A DNA stretch of 8,783 nucleotides, taken from NCBI GenBank assembly GCA_049522565.1, contig JBEKNT010000285.1, positions 1 to 8,783 of the forward strand, read 5' to 3'. The DNA is from JASHVB01 sp049522565 (GTDB lineage: Bacteria > Pseudomonadota > Alphaproteobacteria > Acetobacterales > Acetobacteraceae). Of this stretch, positions 1-6,107 are shown in pieces (position 1 is the stretch's first letter; each line of letters opens with the position of its first letter). The notes beneath the pieces are model-generated. The model had not been told where the DNA came from. It did no database searches and saw only the letters and a program-made list of their open reading frames with translations. Position numbers and translations under genes: made by a program.

Positions 1-129
1 ATTCTTTGCTTTCCGGTCGGGTCAGCAGAGCAGGTCGTCACCCCCGTCGCCACGAGGCTGTCGCGCCGCCCAAGCCTCCCCGGCCGCGCGGGCGCCAGAA
101 CCGGTTTGTCCACAGGGCCTAGCGCAGGC

Positions 130-888
130 TCACTCAGCAGATGAAGCCTCATCGCCGGGTGGCTTCGGCGCACTACAGAATGCAACCGGGGTTAGCGATG
201 TGACAGTTCGTTTGTTCACCTCGGTGCCTTTTTTGACGACGAACTCGGAAACGCCCACGTGCGCTTTCGACTCCGGGTCCCAGTCATAAGTCCAGCCCAT
301 TCCGGTCCACGGGTATCCGAATTTAGTCTTGCCCTCGCTCTCGAACGTGACGTGGTGCGCGATCCAGAACTGGTTGAGCAGAAAGTGGGCGATCTCCTTG
401 TCTAAGTGCGGGTCGAGGTCGTTTCCTGCGAGGCATCTCGGTGCATCAGGCGGCGCCTGGGGGTCCATGCCTCCCGGGCAAGGCCGGAACACGGTACTCC
501 GGTCCACCTGGAACAGGATAATGTGCCACGGATGTTGAGGATCGTCAGGCTGCGGAGGCAGCCCCAAGATCTGCTGGATGCTCAGGATCGCATCCTGCTT
601 TCCTTTGCATAATTCCCAAAGCTGCGCTGGTATCGAAACCCACACGTAGTAGTTCCTGGTGTCCAGGTCGTAGGTTGTGAAAGTGCCGACAGTCAGGACC
701 GATCCGGTGCCAAGCGACCGGAGGGGCATGCTCCAGTCCGGACTGCGAACTGCCGCGGCCCGAATTGCCTGGTCGTATTCCTCGGATTGCCCGGCGGCCG
801 GCGGATTTGCAACGCGTTGCGGGACACCGCACGAAGTCAGGGCAAAGGCGACAGCCAACGTAGCGGTTGCCGCCATTCTCATAGCCAT
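130..888 (-). CDS. Unrecognised secreted lipoprotein
   Basis: A 252-residue protein. It begins with a short signal peptide ending in a lipobox (Leu-Thr-Ser-Cys, Cys20), so it is expected to be lipid-anchored in the cell envelope after signal peptidase II cleavage. I chose the ATG at 886-888 because a GAGGGGGG ribosome binding site lies just upstream and the lipobox then falls at the usual distance from the N-terminus. The same frame is open far upstream (to 1995), but that upstream stretch reads as an Arg/His/Gly-rich shadow of the neighbouring gene. The mature part has four further cysteines, a Pro-rich middle (PPQPDDPQHPW) and an aromatic stretch (YPWTGMGWTYDWDP) near the C-terminus. I recognise no family. 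Confidence is high that it is a gene and a lipoprotein; its function is unknown. It follows the 1077-1667 gene on the same strand after 188 bp, so co-transcription is possible but not shown. Confidence 0.8.
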   Translation of the reverse strand: MAMRMAATATLAVAFALTSCGVPQRVANPPAAGQSEEYDQAIRAAAVRSPDWSMPLRSLGTGSVLTVGTFTTYDLDTRNYYVWVSIPAQLWELCKGKQDAILSIQQILGLPPQPDDPQHPWHIILFQVDRSTVFRPCPGGMDPQAPPDAPRCLAGNDLDPHLDKEIAHFLLNQFWIAHHVTFESEGKTKFGYPWTGMGWTYDWDPESKAHVGVSEFVVKKGTEVNKRTVTSLTPVAFCSAPKPPGDEASSAE

Positions 889-941
889 GTTACCCCCCTC
901 ATCGTCAGTGTAGACAACCCAACCGTGTAGCAGGGGCGTGG

Positions 942-979
942 CGCAACGATCAAGCTGATGCGACGATCGCATCGTTGCG
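942..979. repeat. Nested dyad upstream of the lipoprotein gene
   Basis: Two inverted repeats lie in the 188-bp gap between the lipoprotein start and the preceding gene. The outer one is CGCAACGAT (942-950) against ATCGTTGCG (971-979), 9 of 9 bp. The other is GATGCGA (957-963) against TCGCATC (967-973), 7 of 7 bp. They share bases, so they are alternative pairings. No T-run follows, so a classical intrinsic terminator is not supported. A regulatory binding site or an RNA hairpin in the lipoprotein leader are both possible. Confidence 0.4.
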
Positions 980-1076
980 GCCTGCCTCGGTTTGGTGACG
1001 TTTCCAGGGGCAAGCTGGACCCGGGGTTCGCGGCCGATCCGGACGTGTCGGGTCGGAACGCGTCGTGGCCGCCGCG

Positions 1077-1667
1077 CTACCCCGGCAGCACACTGAGCAG
1101 CGGCAGATGACTCCATATGCCGGTGGACACGTAGGGCGCGGACGACGTGCCACCGCCGACCTGCACCGTGCCGACGTCGCGGTAATAGGCGGTGATGTTG
1201 CCGCCGCCGACGGCGCGCACCTGGTAGTGCTTGTCGGTGCCTCCTGCCTGATCGTAATAGTTCACATCGGCGGCGGTCAGCCCGAACGCGCCGGCGAACG
1301 TGGTGAGCTTCGCCGGGAAGGTGTATTGCGGCGTCGAGGTATAGGCCACGCCGCCGCGCGTGTTGGTGCCGCCGACATAGCGCAGCACGCCGATGATGGC
1401 GATCTTGGTGGCGCCCTGACCATTCGCGAGTTCGGTCATCTTGGCGCAGATCGTGGCGATATCCGCCGCGGTGCACAGCGCCGACAGATGCGCGCCGACC
1501 AGCGTGTTGTTGGCCAGCAGCACCGACAGGGTGGTGCAGGTGCTGACGCCGGGGAACACCAGATTGTTCGGTGCGGTGCCAAGATATTCCTCGATCAGCC
1601 CGTTCGGCCCGGGCGGCACGGTGTCCGCCACCGGCCGGAAGGTCTGCGATTTGAACCACAAACGCAT
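1077..1667 (-). CDS. Small protein with CheD/CNF1-like Cys-His pattern
   Basis: A 196-residue protein. I place the start at the ATG at 1665-1667 because GGAG lies 9 bases upstream. A TTG three codons earlier abuts that GGAG and is a poorer start. The central feature is Gly-Val-Ser-Thr-Cys44, then a hydrophobic strand and turn (TTLSVLLANNTLVG) and Ala-His60. Cys followed by His about 15-17 residues later in such a strand-turn-strand is how the catalytic pair is laid out in CheD chemoreceptor deamidases and the CNF1 toxin domain (established knowledge of those families). Hydrophobic strands follow at about 88-98, 147-153 and 158-162, with a Gly-rich C-terminus. No signal peptide or membrane span is seen. 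By analogy it could be a glutamine deamidase or amidase, but this is a pattern match only; overall similarity to CheD is weak and no chemotaxis gene is nearby. It may be an unrelated hypothetical protein. Confidence 0.7.
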   Translation of the reverse strand: MRLWFKSQTFRPVADTVPPGPNGLIEEYLGTAPNNLVFPGVSTCTTLSVLLANNTLVGAHLSALCTAADIATICAKMTELANGQGATKIAIIGVLRYVGGTNTRGGVAYTSTPQYTFPAKLTTFAGAFGLTAADVNYYDQAGGTDKHYQVRAVGGGNITAYYRDVGTVQVGGGTSSAPYVSTGIWSHLPLLSVLPG

Positions 1668-1672
1668 TTTTT

Positions 1673-1995
1673 TCAACTCCGTCCACTATGCGGGCAGGTG
1701 TGCCGGCAATCAACCCCGCGAGGTGCCAGCTCTCGCCATCCGGCACCAGCAATCGCGGATCCGGGATCGCCCCCAACAGGATGCCGTATTGCCGTCGCAC
1801 CCGGCACCAATGGCCCGCGGCGGGATCATAATGCGCGATGCCGGCGGTGATCTCGGCGACACAGACCGAACAATGCCATTGCAACGCATTGTCGCGCAGC
1901 AACGCTACGTCGGCGGCAGGGTGCCGCTCATGGTGCGGATGTAGACGCACGCCGCCGTTATCATCGGGACTGATTGTGTACCTGTAGATATCCAT
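1673..1995 (-). CDS. Unrecognised short reading frame, possibly frameshifted
   Basis: Starting at the ATG at 1993-1995, about 105 codons read like a real protein: mixed residues, a Cys-Ser-Val-Cys pair near residue 43, a run around GHWCRVRRQYGILLGAIP, and ordinary codon choice. This frame has no stop where the next gene begins. It stays open to 130 but turns into an Arg/His/Gly-rich shadow of the downstream gene from about 1668. Both other frames do stop at the junction (TAG at 1686-1688, TGA at 1673-1675). A single-base insertion or deletion near the 3' end, real or a sequencing error, would therefore restore a tidy two-gene operon. No convincing ribosome binding site precedes the ATG; an in-frame TGA lies eight codons upstream. 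The family is not recognised, and the end coordinate is a guess based on the TGA. Confidence 0.35.
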
Positions 1996-2034
1996 CCAAC
2001 CGCACGCGACTGAGCGCCCTCATGCCGAATCCGT

Positions 2035-2400
2035 TTAGGGTGCCTCAACCCAAGAGCGTGCCGTTTCCTTCTCGCCGGTTTGATATACGCGAATCTGTCC
2101 CGGCATCAGGAAGCGGAATGCGTTCACCACGTGCGTGATCCAGGCTACGTCCGTCACGACGGCGACGCGCTCCCAACGCATCCAATATTCAACCCCAACT
2201 CTAAAGTCTTCCCACACCGCACCGGGTTCCATGCCAGCGAAGTCTGTGCCGATCTCGTAATAGCACCGAATCTTCGGATGCCTCTTGGCGGTCGCCTCAA
2301 CGCGCGGAATCAAAATCGCCTCGTAATCCTCTCGCTTGACCCGTCCGATGGCGCTGGCTGCGATTACATTGTCCGCAAACCCTTCCAGAATTTTGATCAT
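2035..2400 (-). CDS. SpoIIAA-like (STAS/SEC14 domain) protein
   Basis: A 121-residue single-domain cytoplasmic protein. It matches from memory the SpoIIAA-like family (DUF3478): a start like MIKILEGFADNV, the segment GRVKREDYEAILIPRVEA (19-36), a strand with RCYYEIG (45-51), AVWEDFRVG (61-69), then the strongly typical RWERVAVVTDVAWITH (75-90) and AFRFLMPGQIRVY (94-106). Length is normal for the family. Such proteins have an anti-sigma-antagonist or lipid-binding-like fold; their role in proteobacteria is mostly unknown, so I assign no process. I chose the ATG at 2398-2400 because AGGAG lies six bases upstream; the other ATG, two codons earlier, directly abuts that AGGAG. It is transcribed away from the toxin-antitoxin operon. 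Confidence 0.88.
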   Translation of the reverse strand: MIKILEGFADNVIAASAIGRVKREDYEAILIPRVEATAKRHPKIRCYYEIGTDFAGMEPGAVWEDFRVGVEYWMRWERVAVVTDVAWITHVVNAFRFLMPGQIRVYQTGEKETARSWVEAP

Positions 2401-2442
2401 TGTCATCTCCTGGTCTTTACTGACCGAGTGGTACTTTACCAT

Positions 2443-2469
2443 GTTTGGCATCCGGCAGCAGTGCCAAAC
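2443..2469. repeat. 8-bp inverted repeat upstream of SpoIIAA-like gene
   Basis: GTTTGGCA (2443-2450) and TGCCAAAC (2462-2469) are perfect inverted arms separated by 11 bases, 43-69 bp upstream of the SpoIIAA-like start. On the minus strand the distal arm contains TTGGCA, which resembles a -35 element, but I find no good -10 at the right spacing. It could be an operator or a small hairpin in the leader. Confidence 0.4.
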
Positions 2470-2615
2470 GCATAGTGCCGGCGACCGAAACCGCCGCCAC
2501 GCGTTGGCCGATCGGCCGAGGTGTCGGTTGGCCGCGCCATTGCTCCGGGTTGCAACGCCGGTGCAGCGCGTCCAGATCAATACGCAAGTCGGGACGCCGC
2601 ACCCGCAAAAGGAGT

Positions 2616-2654
2616 GTGACGCCGATTGCCGGAGTGGTACAATAGTGCTACATA
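2616..2654 (+). promoter_or_regulatory. Antitoxin promoter with 11-bp tandem repeat operator
   Basis: A sigma-70-like promoter is visible: GTGACG (2616-2621, 4 of 6 to the -35 consensus), a 16-bp spacer and TACAAT (2638-2643, 5 of 6 to the -10 consensus), which gives a short leader before the antitoxin ATG at 2684. Over the -10 sit two adjacent 11-bp units, AGTGGTACAAT (2633-2643) and AGTGCTACATA (2644-2654), identical at 8 of 11 positions. One-turn spacing of direct repeats is the usual operator layout for ribbon-helix-helix repressors, so this is the likely site of autorepression (inference). Confidence 0.5.
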
Positions 2655-2683
2655 TCGACTGCGTGTCGAAGGCCACCCAAACC

Positions 2684-2965
2684 ATGACCACGACCATCCG
2701 CATTGACGACAACCTGAAAGCGCGGGTTGCCGCCGCCGCGGCGCGAGCCGGTAAAACCGCCCACGCCTTCATCCTTGACGCCATCGCCCAGACGGTAGCG
2801 CAGGCTGAACTGGACGCAGCGTTCCATCGCGTCGCTGACGAGCGTTGGGCGAAAGTGCTGGCGACCGGGAAAACCGTGCCGTGGAATGAGGCGAAAGCCT
2901 GGCTTGAGGCTCGATCGCGCGGCGAGCGCCCGCGCAAGCCGGTGGTCCGCAAGCCGCGCCGCTGA
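2684..2965 (+). CDS. CopG/ParD-like ribbon-helix-helix antitoxin
   Basis: A 93-residue protein. The N-terminus TTTIRIDDNLKARVAAAAARAGKT (2-24), followed by AHAFILDAIAQTV, is a classic ribbon-helix-helix DNA-binding fold: one beta-strand and two helices. The rest, with WAKVLATGKTVPWNEAKAWLEARSRGE (55-81) and a basic tail, is the typical toxin-wrapping region. In this family the antitoxin neutralises its RelE/ParE-like partner and represses the shared promoter, with the toxin as co-repressor. I used the ATG at 2684; an in-frame GTG at 2663 is an alternative, and neither has a strong ribosome binding site. The toxin starts 9 bases after this stop, so the two are one operon. Confidence is high on the family; the exact start is uncertain. 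Confidence 0.9.
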   Translation: MTTTIRIDDNLKARVAAAAARAGKTAHAFILDAIAQTVAQAELDAAFHRVADERWAKVLATGKTVPWNEAKAWLEARSRGERPRKPVVRKPRR

Positions 2966-2974
2966 CCGGGCCGC

Positions 2975-3274
2975 ATGGCCCGCGTCGAACTCGCGCCTGA
3001 ACTCCTTGACGACTTCGATCGCTTGCTGGACCACATGGCCCGGTTCGAGATCGGCGACGCACCCGCCAGAATTAATGAGATCGTGCAGGCGCTACAAATC
3101 CTGACCCACAGCCCGCTGATCGGCCGGCCAGTCAAAGGCGGCAAGCGTGAACTGGTGATTGGGCGGGATTCGCGCGGCTACATCGCGCTTTATTGCTTCG
3201 TGACCAGCATCGACACAGTCTTCGTCCTGGCGATGCGAAGCCAGCGCGAGGCAGGCTACAAGCACCAGAGTTGA
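2975..3274 (+). CDS. RelE/ParE family toxin
   Basis: A 99-residue protein of normal toxin length. It has the family's N-terminal helical hairpin (ELAPELLDDFDRLLDHM, 5-21), a second helix (ARINEIVQALQILTHSP, 31-47), and the C-terminal sheet with GRPVKGGKRELVIG (50-63), GYIALYCFV (68-76) and DTVFVLAMRSQREAGY (80-95). That last segment is characteristic of RelE/ParE toxins found beside CopG-type antitoxins. Members either cleave mRNA on the ribosome (RelE) or poison DNA gyrase (ParE); the sequence alone does not say which. All core elements are intact, so the pair looks functional. It is transcribed with the antitoxin and ends facing the convergent solute-binding protein gene, with the 3336-3482 dyad between. 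Confidence 0.92.
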   Translation: MARVELAPELLDDFDRLLDHMARFEIGDAPARINEIVQALQILTHSPLIGRPVKGGKRELVIGRDSRGYIALYCFVTSIDTVFVLAMRSQREAGYKHQS

Positions 3275-3335
3275 CCGTGTGAGCTCATGGCAAATCACTG
3301 CGGTGCCCTGACGTTTGGCGCCACCAACGATACAA

Positions 3336-3482
3336 CAAGGAAGCAAGAATCAACATAGATTTTCACAGATTAAGCCACAGATTAAGTCGCTGACAGGAGT
3401 TTTATTGCGTAACCGTTCCATAAATCATGGCATATCAAAATCTGTGACTTAATCTGTGAAAATCTGTGTTGAGGCTTCCTTG
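3336..3482. repeat. Large AT-rich dyad repeat between convergent genes
   Basis: Two long imperfect inverted arms lie at about 3336-3383 and 3439-3482, with a loop of about 55 bases. Each arm reads CAAGGAAGC, a short variable stretch, AACA, one base, then AGATTTTCACAGATTAAG and CACAGATT. Within each arm, CACAGATT-type units are also repeated directly. The A/T content is far above the surrounding genes. It lies between the ends of the toxin (plus) and the solute-binding protein (minus), so it could act as a two-way terminator. The shape also fits a dispersed, non-coding palindromic repeat or small MITE-like element. No gene is seen in 3275-3544. Confidence 0.75.
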
Positions 3483-3544
3483 CTTCGCTTTCAAGCCAAC
3501 TGATCACCGACGAGCGACGATGCATTTCACATCCCCACCCACCG

Positions 3545-5125
3545 CTACTTCTTCTCGATATTCCAATACGCGACGATATACGCGTTCAGCACCCCCGTGA
3601 CGTTCTTCCCCCATCCCGTAACAACGTCGAACTGTCCCACCGGGATATACGGCAGGAACTCCCACAGCCGCTTCTGGAACGCCGCGAATGCCACCTTGCG
3701 GGACGCGTCGTCGGGCGCCTCCAAAAACGCCTGGCGCAACGCCTCGCCTTGCGGATCGCACGGCCAGCCCGCCCAGTTCTTCCCCCCGCACGACAAATCC
3801 AGCGACAGGTTCATCAGCGGATGGAACCACGCGCTGCCGATCGCATGATAGGCGAACAGATTATACCCCCCCTGGTCCAGCGGCTTGCCCGCGGCCTGCA
3901 TCCGCTGGAACATCACCGCGAAATCCGCCATCTGCACATCGACGTTGACGCCCGCCTGCTGCAGCCGCTGCGCCGCCACCAGCGTCATCGCGTTGATCGC
4001 CGGAAGCTGCGGCGTCCCCAGCAACACCAGCTTCTCCCCCTTGTAGCCGGCCGCCGCCAGCAACGCCTTCGCCTTTTCGATATTGGCGGAGCGGTACGGC
4101 TCCGAACCCACCTCCGTCCCATACGGCCCGCCGCAGACGCTGAACGAGTGGCACTCCTGCCAGCCCACCCCACTACCGGCCGCCGCCTCCATCATCTCGG
4201 TCTGGTCGAACAGGTAGGCCAGCGCCTGGCGCGCCCGCACGTCGTTGAACGGCGGAAGCTGGAAGTTGGGGCGGACGAACGCCACCGTCGGCAGCGCCGC
4301 GATGCGCCGCACCGTCACCCCTTCCTCCCGCAGCGTCCCCGTCAGGTCCGGGTTCACCTGCTCCCACATATCCACCTCGCCGGTGGCCAGCGCGTTCGCC
4401 GCTGTCTGGGCGTCCGGGATGATCATCCACTCGACGCGATCGACCTTGACCACCCGGGCGCCGGCCAGCCCGTCGGGCGGCTCGCTGCGCGGGAGGTAGT
4501 CGCGGAACTTCTCGAACACGACGCGATGACCGGACTCGCGCTCGCCGGCGACGTAGCGGAACGGACCGGAGCCGATCGGCGCGGTCAGTGCGACCGCGGC
4601 GTCCCGCTTCGCATCCGCCTCCCGCATGATCCCGGCCATCGGCGCACCGGGTCCGGCCAGGATGAACTCCACCAGGCCGAACCGCTTGTTCAGCACCAGC
4701 CGGAACGTCCGGTCGTCCACCACGTCCAGCGACGCCGTGCGGGCCTTGAGCTGCGGCCCCATCGACAGGCCGTTCATCCAATGCTCCAGCGACGCCACCA
4801 CGTCGCGCGAGGTCACCGCACTGCCGTCGTGGAATTTCAGCCCCGGCCGCAGCGTGAACGTGTAACCAAGTCCGTCCGCGCTGACCTGTTCGCTCTCCAC
4901 CATCATCGGCTGCGGGGCCAGTTTGCTGTCGAGCGCGAACAGCGTGTCGAACACCATCTGCGAATAGATCCGCCCGATGAGGTTCAGCGCCTTGGTCGGG
5001 TCGAGTTCGGCGGGATCGGCGCTCGGCACCACGCGCAGCACCTTGGGCGGCGTGTCCTGCGCGACGGCCGTCCCGCCGGCGAGAGCGAAGGCGAGAGGCA
5101 CGGCCATCAGCCATTTGCGGTTCAT
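3545..5125 (-). CDS. ABC transporter solute-binding protein, family 5 (Dpp/Opp type)
   Basis: A 526-residue periplasmic binding protein that would deliver a peptide, or a similar solute, to an ABC importer. It has a Sec signal peptide (basic MNRK, hydrophobic core, Ala-Val-Ala before Gln23, signal peptidase I type). Family-5 hallmarks follow: DPTKALNLIGRIYSQMVFDTLF (about 42-63), YTFTLRPGLKFHDGSAVTSRDVVASLEHW (about 88-116), APIGSGPFRYV, and DVRARQALAYLFDQTEM in the second half. Four cysteines (ECHSFSVC and LSCGGKNWAGWPC) could form two disulfides. AGGA lies eight bases before the ATG. No permease or ATPase genes adjoin, so it is an orphan here and the ligand cannot be named; dipeptides, oligopeptides, glutathione, opines and nickel are all family options. 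It lies 82 bp downstream of the Crp/Fnr gene on the same strand and may be co-transcribed with it. Confidence 0.92.
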   Translation of the reverse strand: MNRKWLMAVPLAFALAGGTAVAQDTPPKVLRVVPSADPAELDPTKALNLIGRIYSQMVFDTLFALDSKLAPQPMMVESEQVSADGLGYTFTLRPGLKFHDGSAVTSRDVVASLEHWMNGLSMGPQLKARTASLDVVDDRTFRLVLNKRFGLVEFILAGPGAPMAGIMREADAKRDAAVALTAPIGSGPFRYVAGERESGHRVVFEKFRDYLPRSEPPDGLAGARVVKVDRVEWMIIPDAQTAANALATGEVDMWEQVNPDLTGTLREEGVTVRRIAALPTVAFVRPNFQLPPFNDVRARQALAYLFDQTEMMEAAAGSGVGWQECHSFSVCGGPYGTEVGSEPYRSANIEKAKALLAAAGYKGEKLVLLGTPQLPAINAMTLVAAQRLQQAGVNVDVQMADFAVMFQRMQAAGKPLDQGGYNLFAYHAIGSAWFHPLMNLSLDLSCGGKNWAGWPCDPQGEALRQAFLEAPDDASRKVAFAAFQKRLWEFLPYIPVGQFDVVTGWGKNVTGVLNAYIVAYWNIEKK

Positions 5126-5207
5126 CGGCGCTGTCCTATTCGCGGGTGCAGCAGGAACTCTGCCACCCGAGGCCGCACCGATTCAACCGCCGAACGACGC
5201 GGCTTGG

Positions 5208-5969
5208 CTACCCCGAGAACGGCAGCCCCGGGTCGGCTTGCTCGTCCGGCACCGCGAACGCGCGCAGCGCGAGGATGTCGTGCAGCGCCACCCGCGAGCC
5301 ATGCGTTTCCACACCCACGCTGCGCAGGGCGGCGAAGGCGCGCGACAGATTCTCCTGCCGGCAGCCCAGCCGCGCGGCGAGCAAGCGCTTGTCGAACGGC
5401 AGGCGGAACTGTGCGGTCGTGGCATCGGGGTCGTCGGTGAGCGCCAGCAGATAGCAGCCCAGCCGCTGCGCCGCGGTCCGCAGCTTGAGGTCCTGCACCT
5501 GGCGCACCAGCGACCGAAAATTCAGCGCCTCCGCCCGCAGCAACGCGTTGGCCAGCCCGACGTCGCGGGCCAGCAGGGCGTGCAGCCCGTCCACGTCGAT
5601 CAGCAGCAGGCGCGCCGCCGACACCGTCTGTGCCGTCATCAGGTAGGGCAGCCGCGTCAGCACCGTCGCCAGCACGAAGTAGCCGGGCGGACGCACCACC
5701 TCGACCGCGGCACGCGACTCGTCCTGCGCGGCGGCCCACAGCGCCACCTGGCCTTCCAGCAGCACGTGCAGATGCTGCGGCGGCGTGCCTTGCCGGCAGA
5801 GTTCGGTATCGCCCGGCAGACGCACCTCCCGCGTGATGGCGGCGAGGTCGTCGATCAGGCGATCCTCCAGCGCCTCGAACAGCGGCGTGAGACGCAGCAA
5901 CTCCGGCAGCGCGGTGGGATCCGGGGAGGCGGACGCGGCGTCGGTGGACTGGGTTGCCGTGGTGGACAT
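5208..5969 (-). CDS. Crp/Fnr family regulator, probable NO/low-oxygen sensor (NnrR/DNR-like)
   Basis: A 253-residue transcription factor. Residues about 25-125 form the cyclic-nucleotide-binding-like sensor domain (LRLTPLFEALEDRLID, PGDTELCRQG, LEGQVALW). A long dimer helix spans about 130-165, and the winged helix-turn-helix spans about 168-235. The recognition helix RQENLSRAFAALR carries Glu206, Ser209 and Arg210, the E-x-x-S-R pattern that reads TTGAT-N4-ATCAA sites in FNR/DNR. The N-terminal cysteine cluster of oxygen-sensing FNR is absent, so an iron-sulphur sensor is unlikely; NnrR/DNR-type NO sensing fits better, and the divergent nnrS supports it (inference). I chose the ATG at 5967-5969 because AGGA lies six bases before it; the frame extends to 6035, but that part covers the FNR box. 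The sensor ligand is not proven by sequence. Confidence 0.85.
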   Translation of the reverse strand: MSTTATQSTDAASASPDPTALPELLRLTPLFEALEDRLIDDLAAITREVRLPGDTELCRQGTPPQHLHVLLEGQVALWAAAQDESRAAVEVVRPPGYFVLATVLTRLPYLMTAQTVSAARLLLIDVDGLHALLARDVGLANALLRAEALNFRSLVRQVQDLKLRTAAQRLGCYLLALTDDPDATTAQFRLPFDKRLLAARLGCRQENLSRAFAALRSVGVETHGSRVALHDILALRAFAVPDEQADPGLPFSG

Positions 5970-6009
5970 GGGCGTTCCTGCAGCTTGTGTGCCGGAATAG
6001 CGGCCGGGA

Positions 6010-6023
6010 TTGACCTGGATCAA
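6010..6023. promoter_or_regulatory. FNR/DNR-type box between regulator and nnrS
   Basis: TTGACCTGGATCAA matches the palindromic FNR/DNR/NnrR consensus TTGAT-N4-ATCAA at 9 of 10 fixed positions. It lies between the divergent starts, 41 bp from the regulator's ATG and 85 bp from the nnrS GTG. For nnrS, a site centred 41.5 bases before transcription would put the start near 6058, leaving a leader of about 50 bases that includes the AT-rich stretch ACATATATATC. The -10 is not clear. The box could activate nnrS, autoregulate the crp-type gene, or both. Confidence 0.75.
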
Positions 6024-6107
6024 GGTAATTGGCACTCCGGTTGCGACATTTGGAACATATATATCCGATGTTGCAATCTGGCGGCATCCGGCCGTGGAGG
6101 ATCAGGC

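Larger units (their letters stand above)
2407..2683. other. Divergent intergenic region, no supported gene
   Basis: This 277-bp gap separates the SpoIIAA-like gene (minus) from the antitoxin (plus). It holds the inverted repeat at 2443-2469 and the antitoxin promoter and tandem repeat at 2616-2654. A 63-codon minus-strand frame (2417-2608, TTG start) reads fairly naturally around DLDALHRRCNPEQWRG but has no ribosome binding site and matches no family I know. It could be a gene remnant. The octamer AGTGGTAC occurs at 2427-2434 and again at 2633-2640, and ATAGTGC at 2472-2478 and 2642-2648, so both ends of the gap share short motifs. Confidence 0.4.

Noticed and set aside
942..979. Intrinsic terminator after the 1077-1667 gene
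   Set aside because: The dyad is real but is not followed by a T-run in the transcribed direction.
130..1995. A single 621-residue minus-strand protein
   Set aside because: The middle third is Arg/His/Gly-rich shadow sequence antiparallel in style to real coding, and better-supported genes with their own ribosome binding sites (starts at 1667 and 888) lie within it.
2417..2608. 63-codon minus-strand frame between the SpoIIAA-like gene and the antitoxin
   Set aside because: It reads fairly naturally but has a TTG start, no ribosome binding site and no family I recognise; kept only as a possible remnant in the intergenic note.
3336..3482. CRISPR-like array because of repeated CACAGATT units
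   Set aside because: The units are inverted arms with short direct repeats, without regular spacers or cas genes.
3749..5440. 563-residue plus-strand open frame
   Set aside because: It is the antisense shadow of the solute-binding protein, made mostly of Arg, His, Pro and Gln; no family features.
4977..6107. N-terminal extension of nnrS giving a 775-residue plus-strand protein
   Set aside because: This part is antisense to the regulator and the start of the solute-binding protein and is rich in Arg, Gln and His. GTG 6108 has a strong GGAGG and gives a normal NnrS start.
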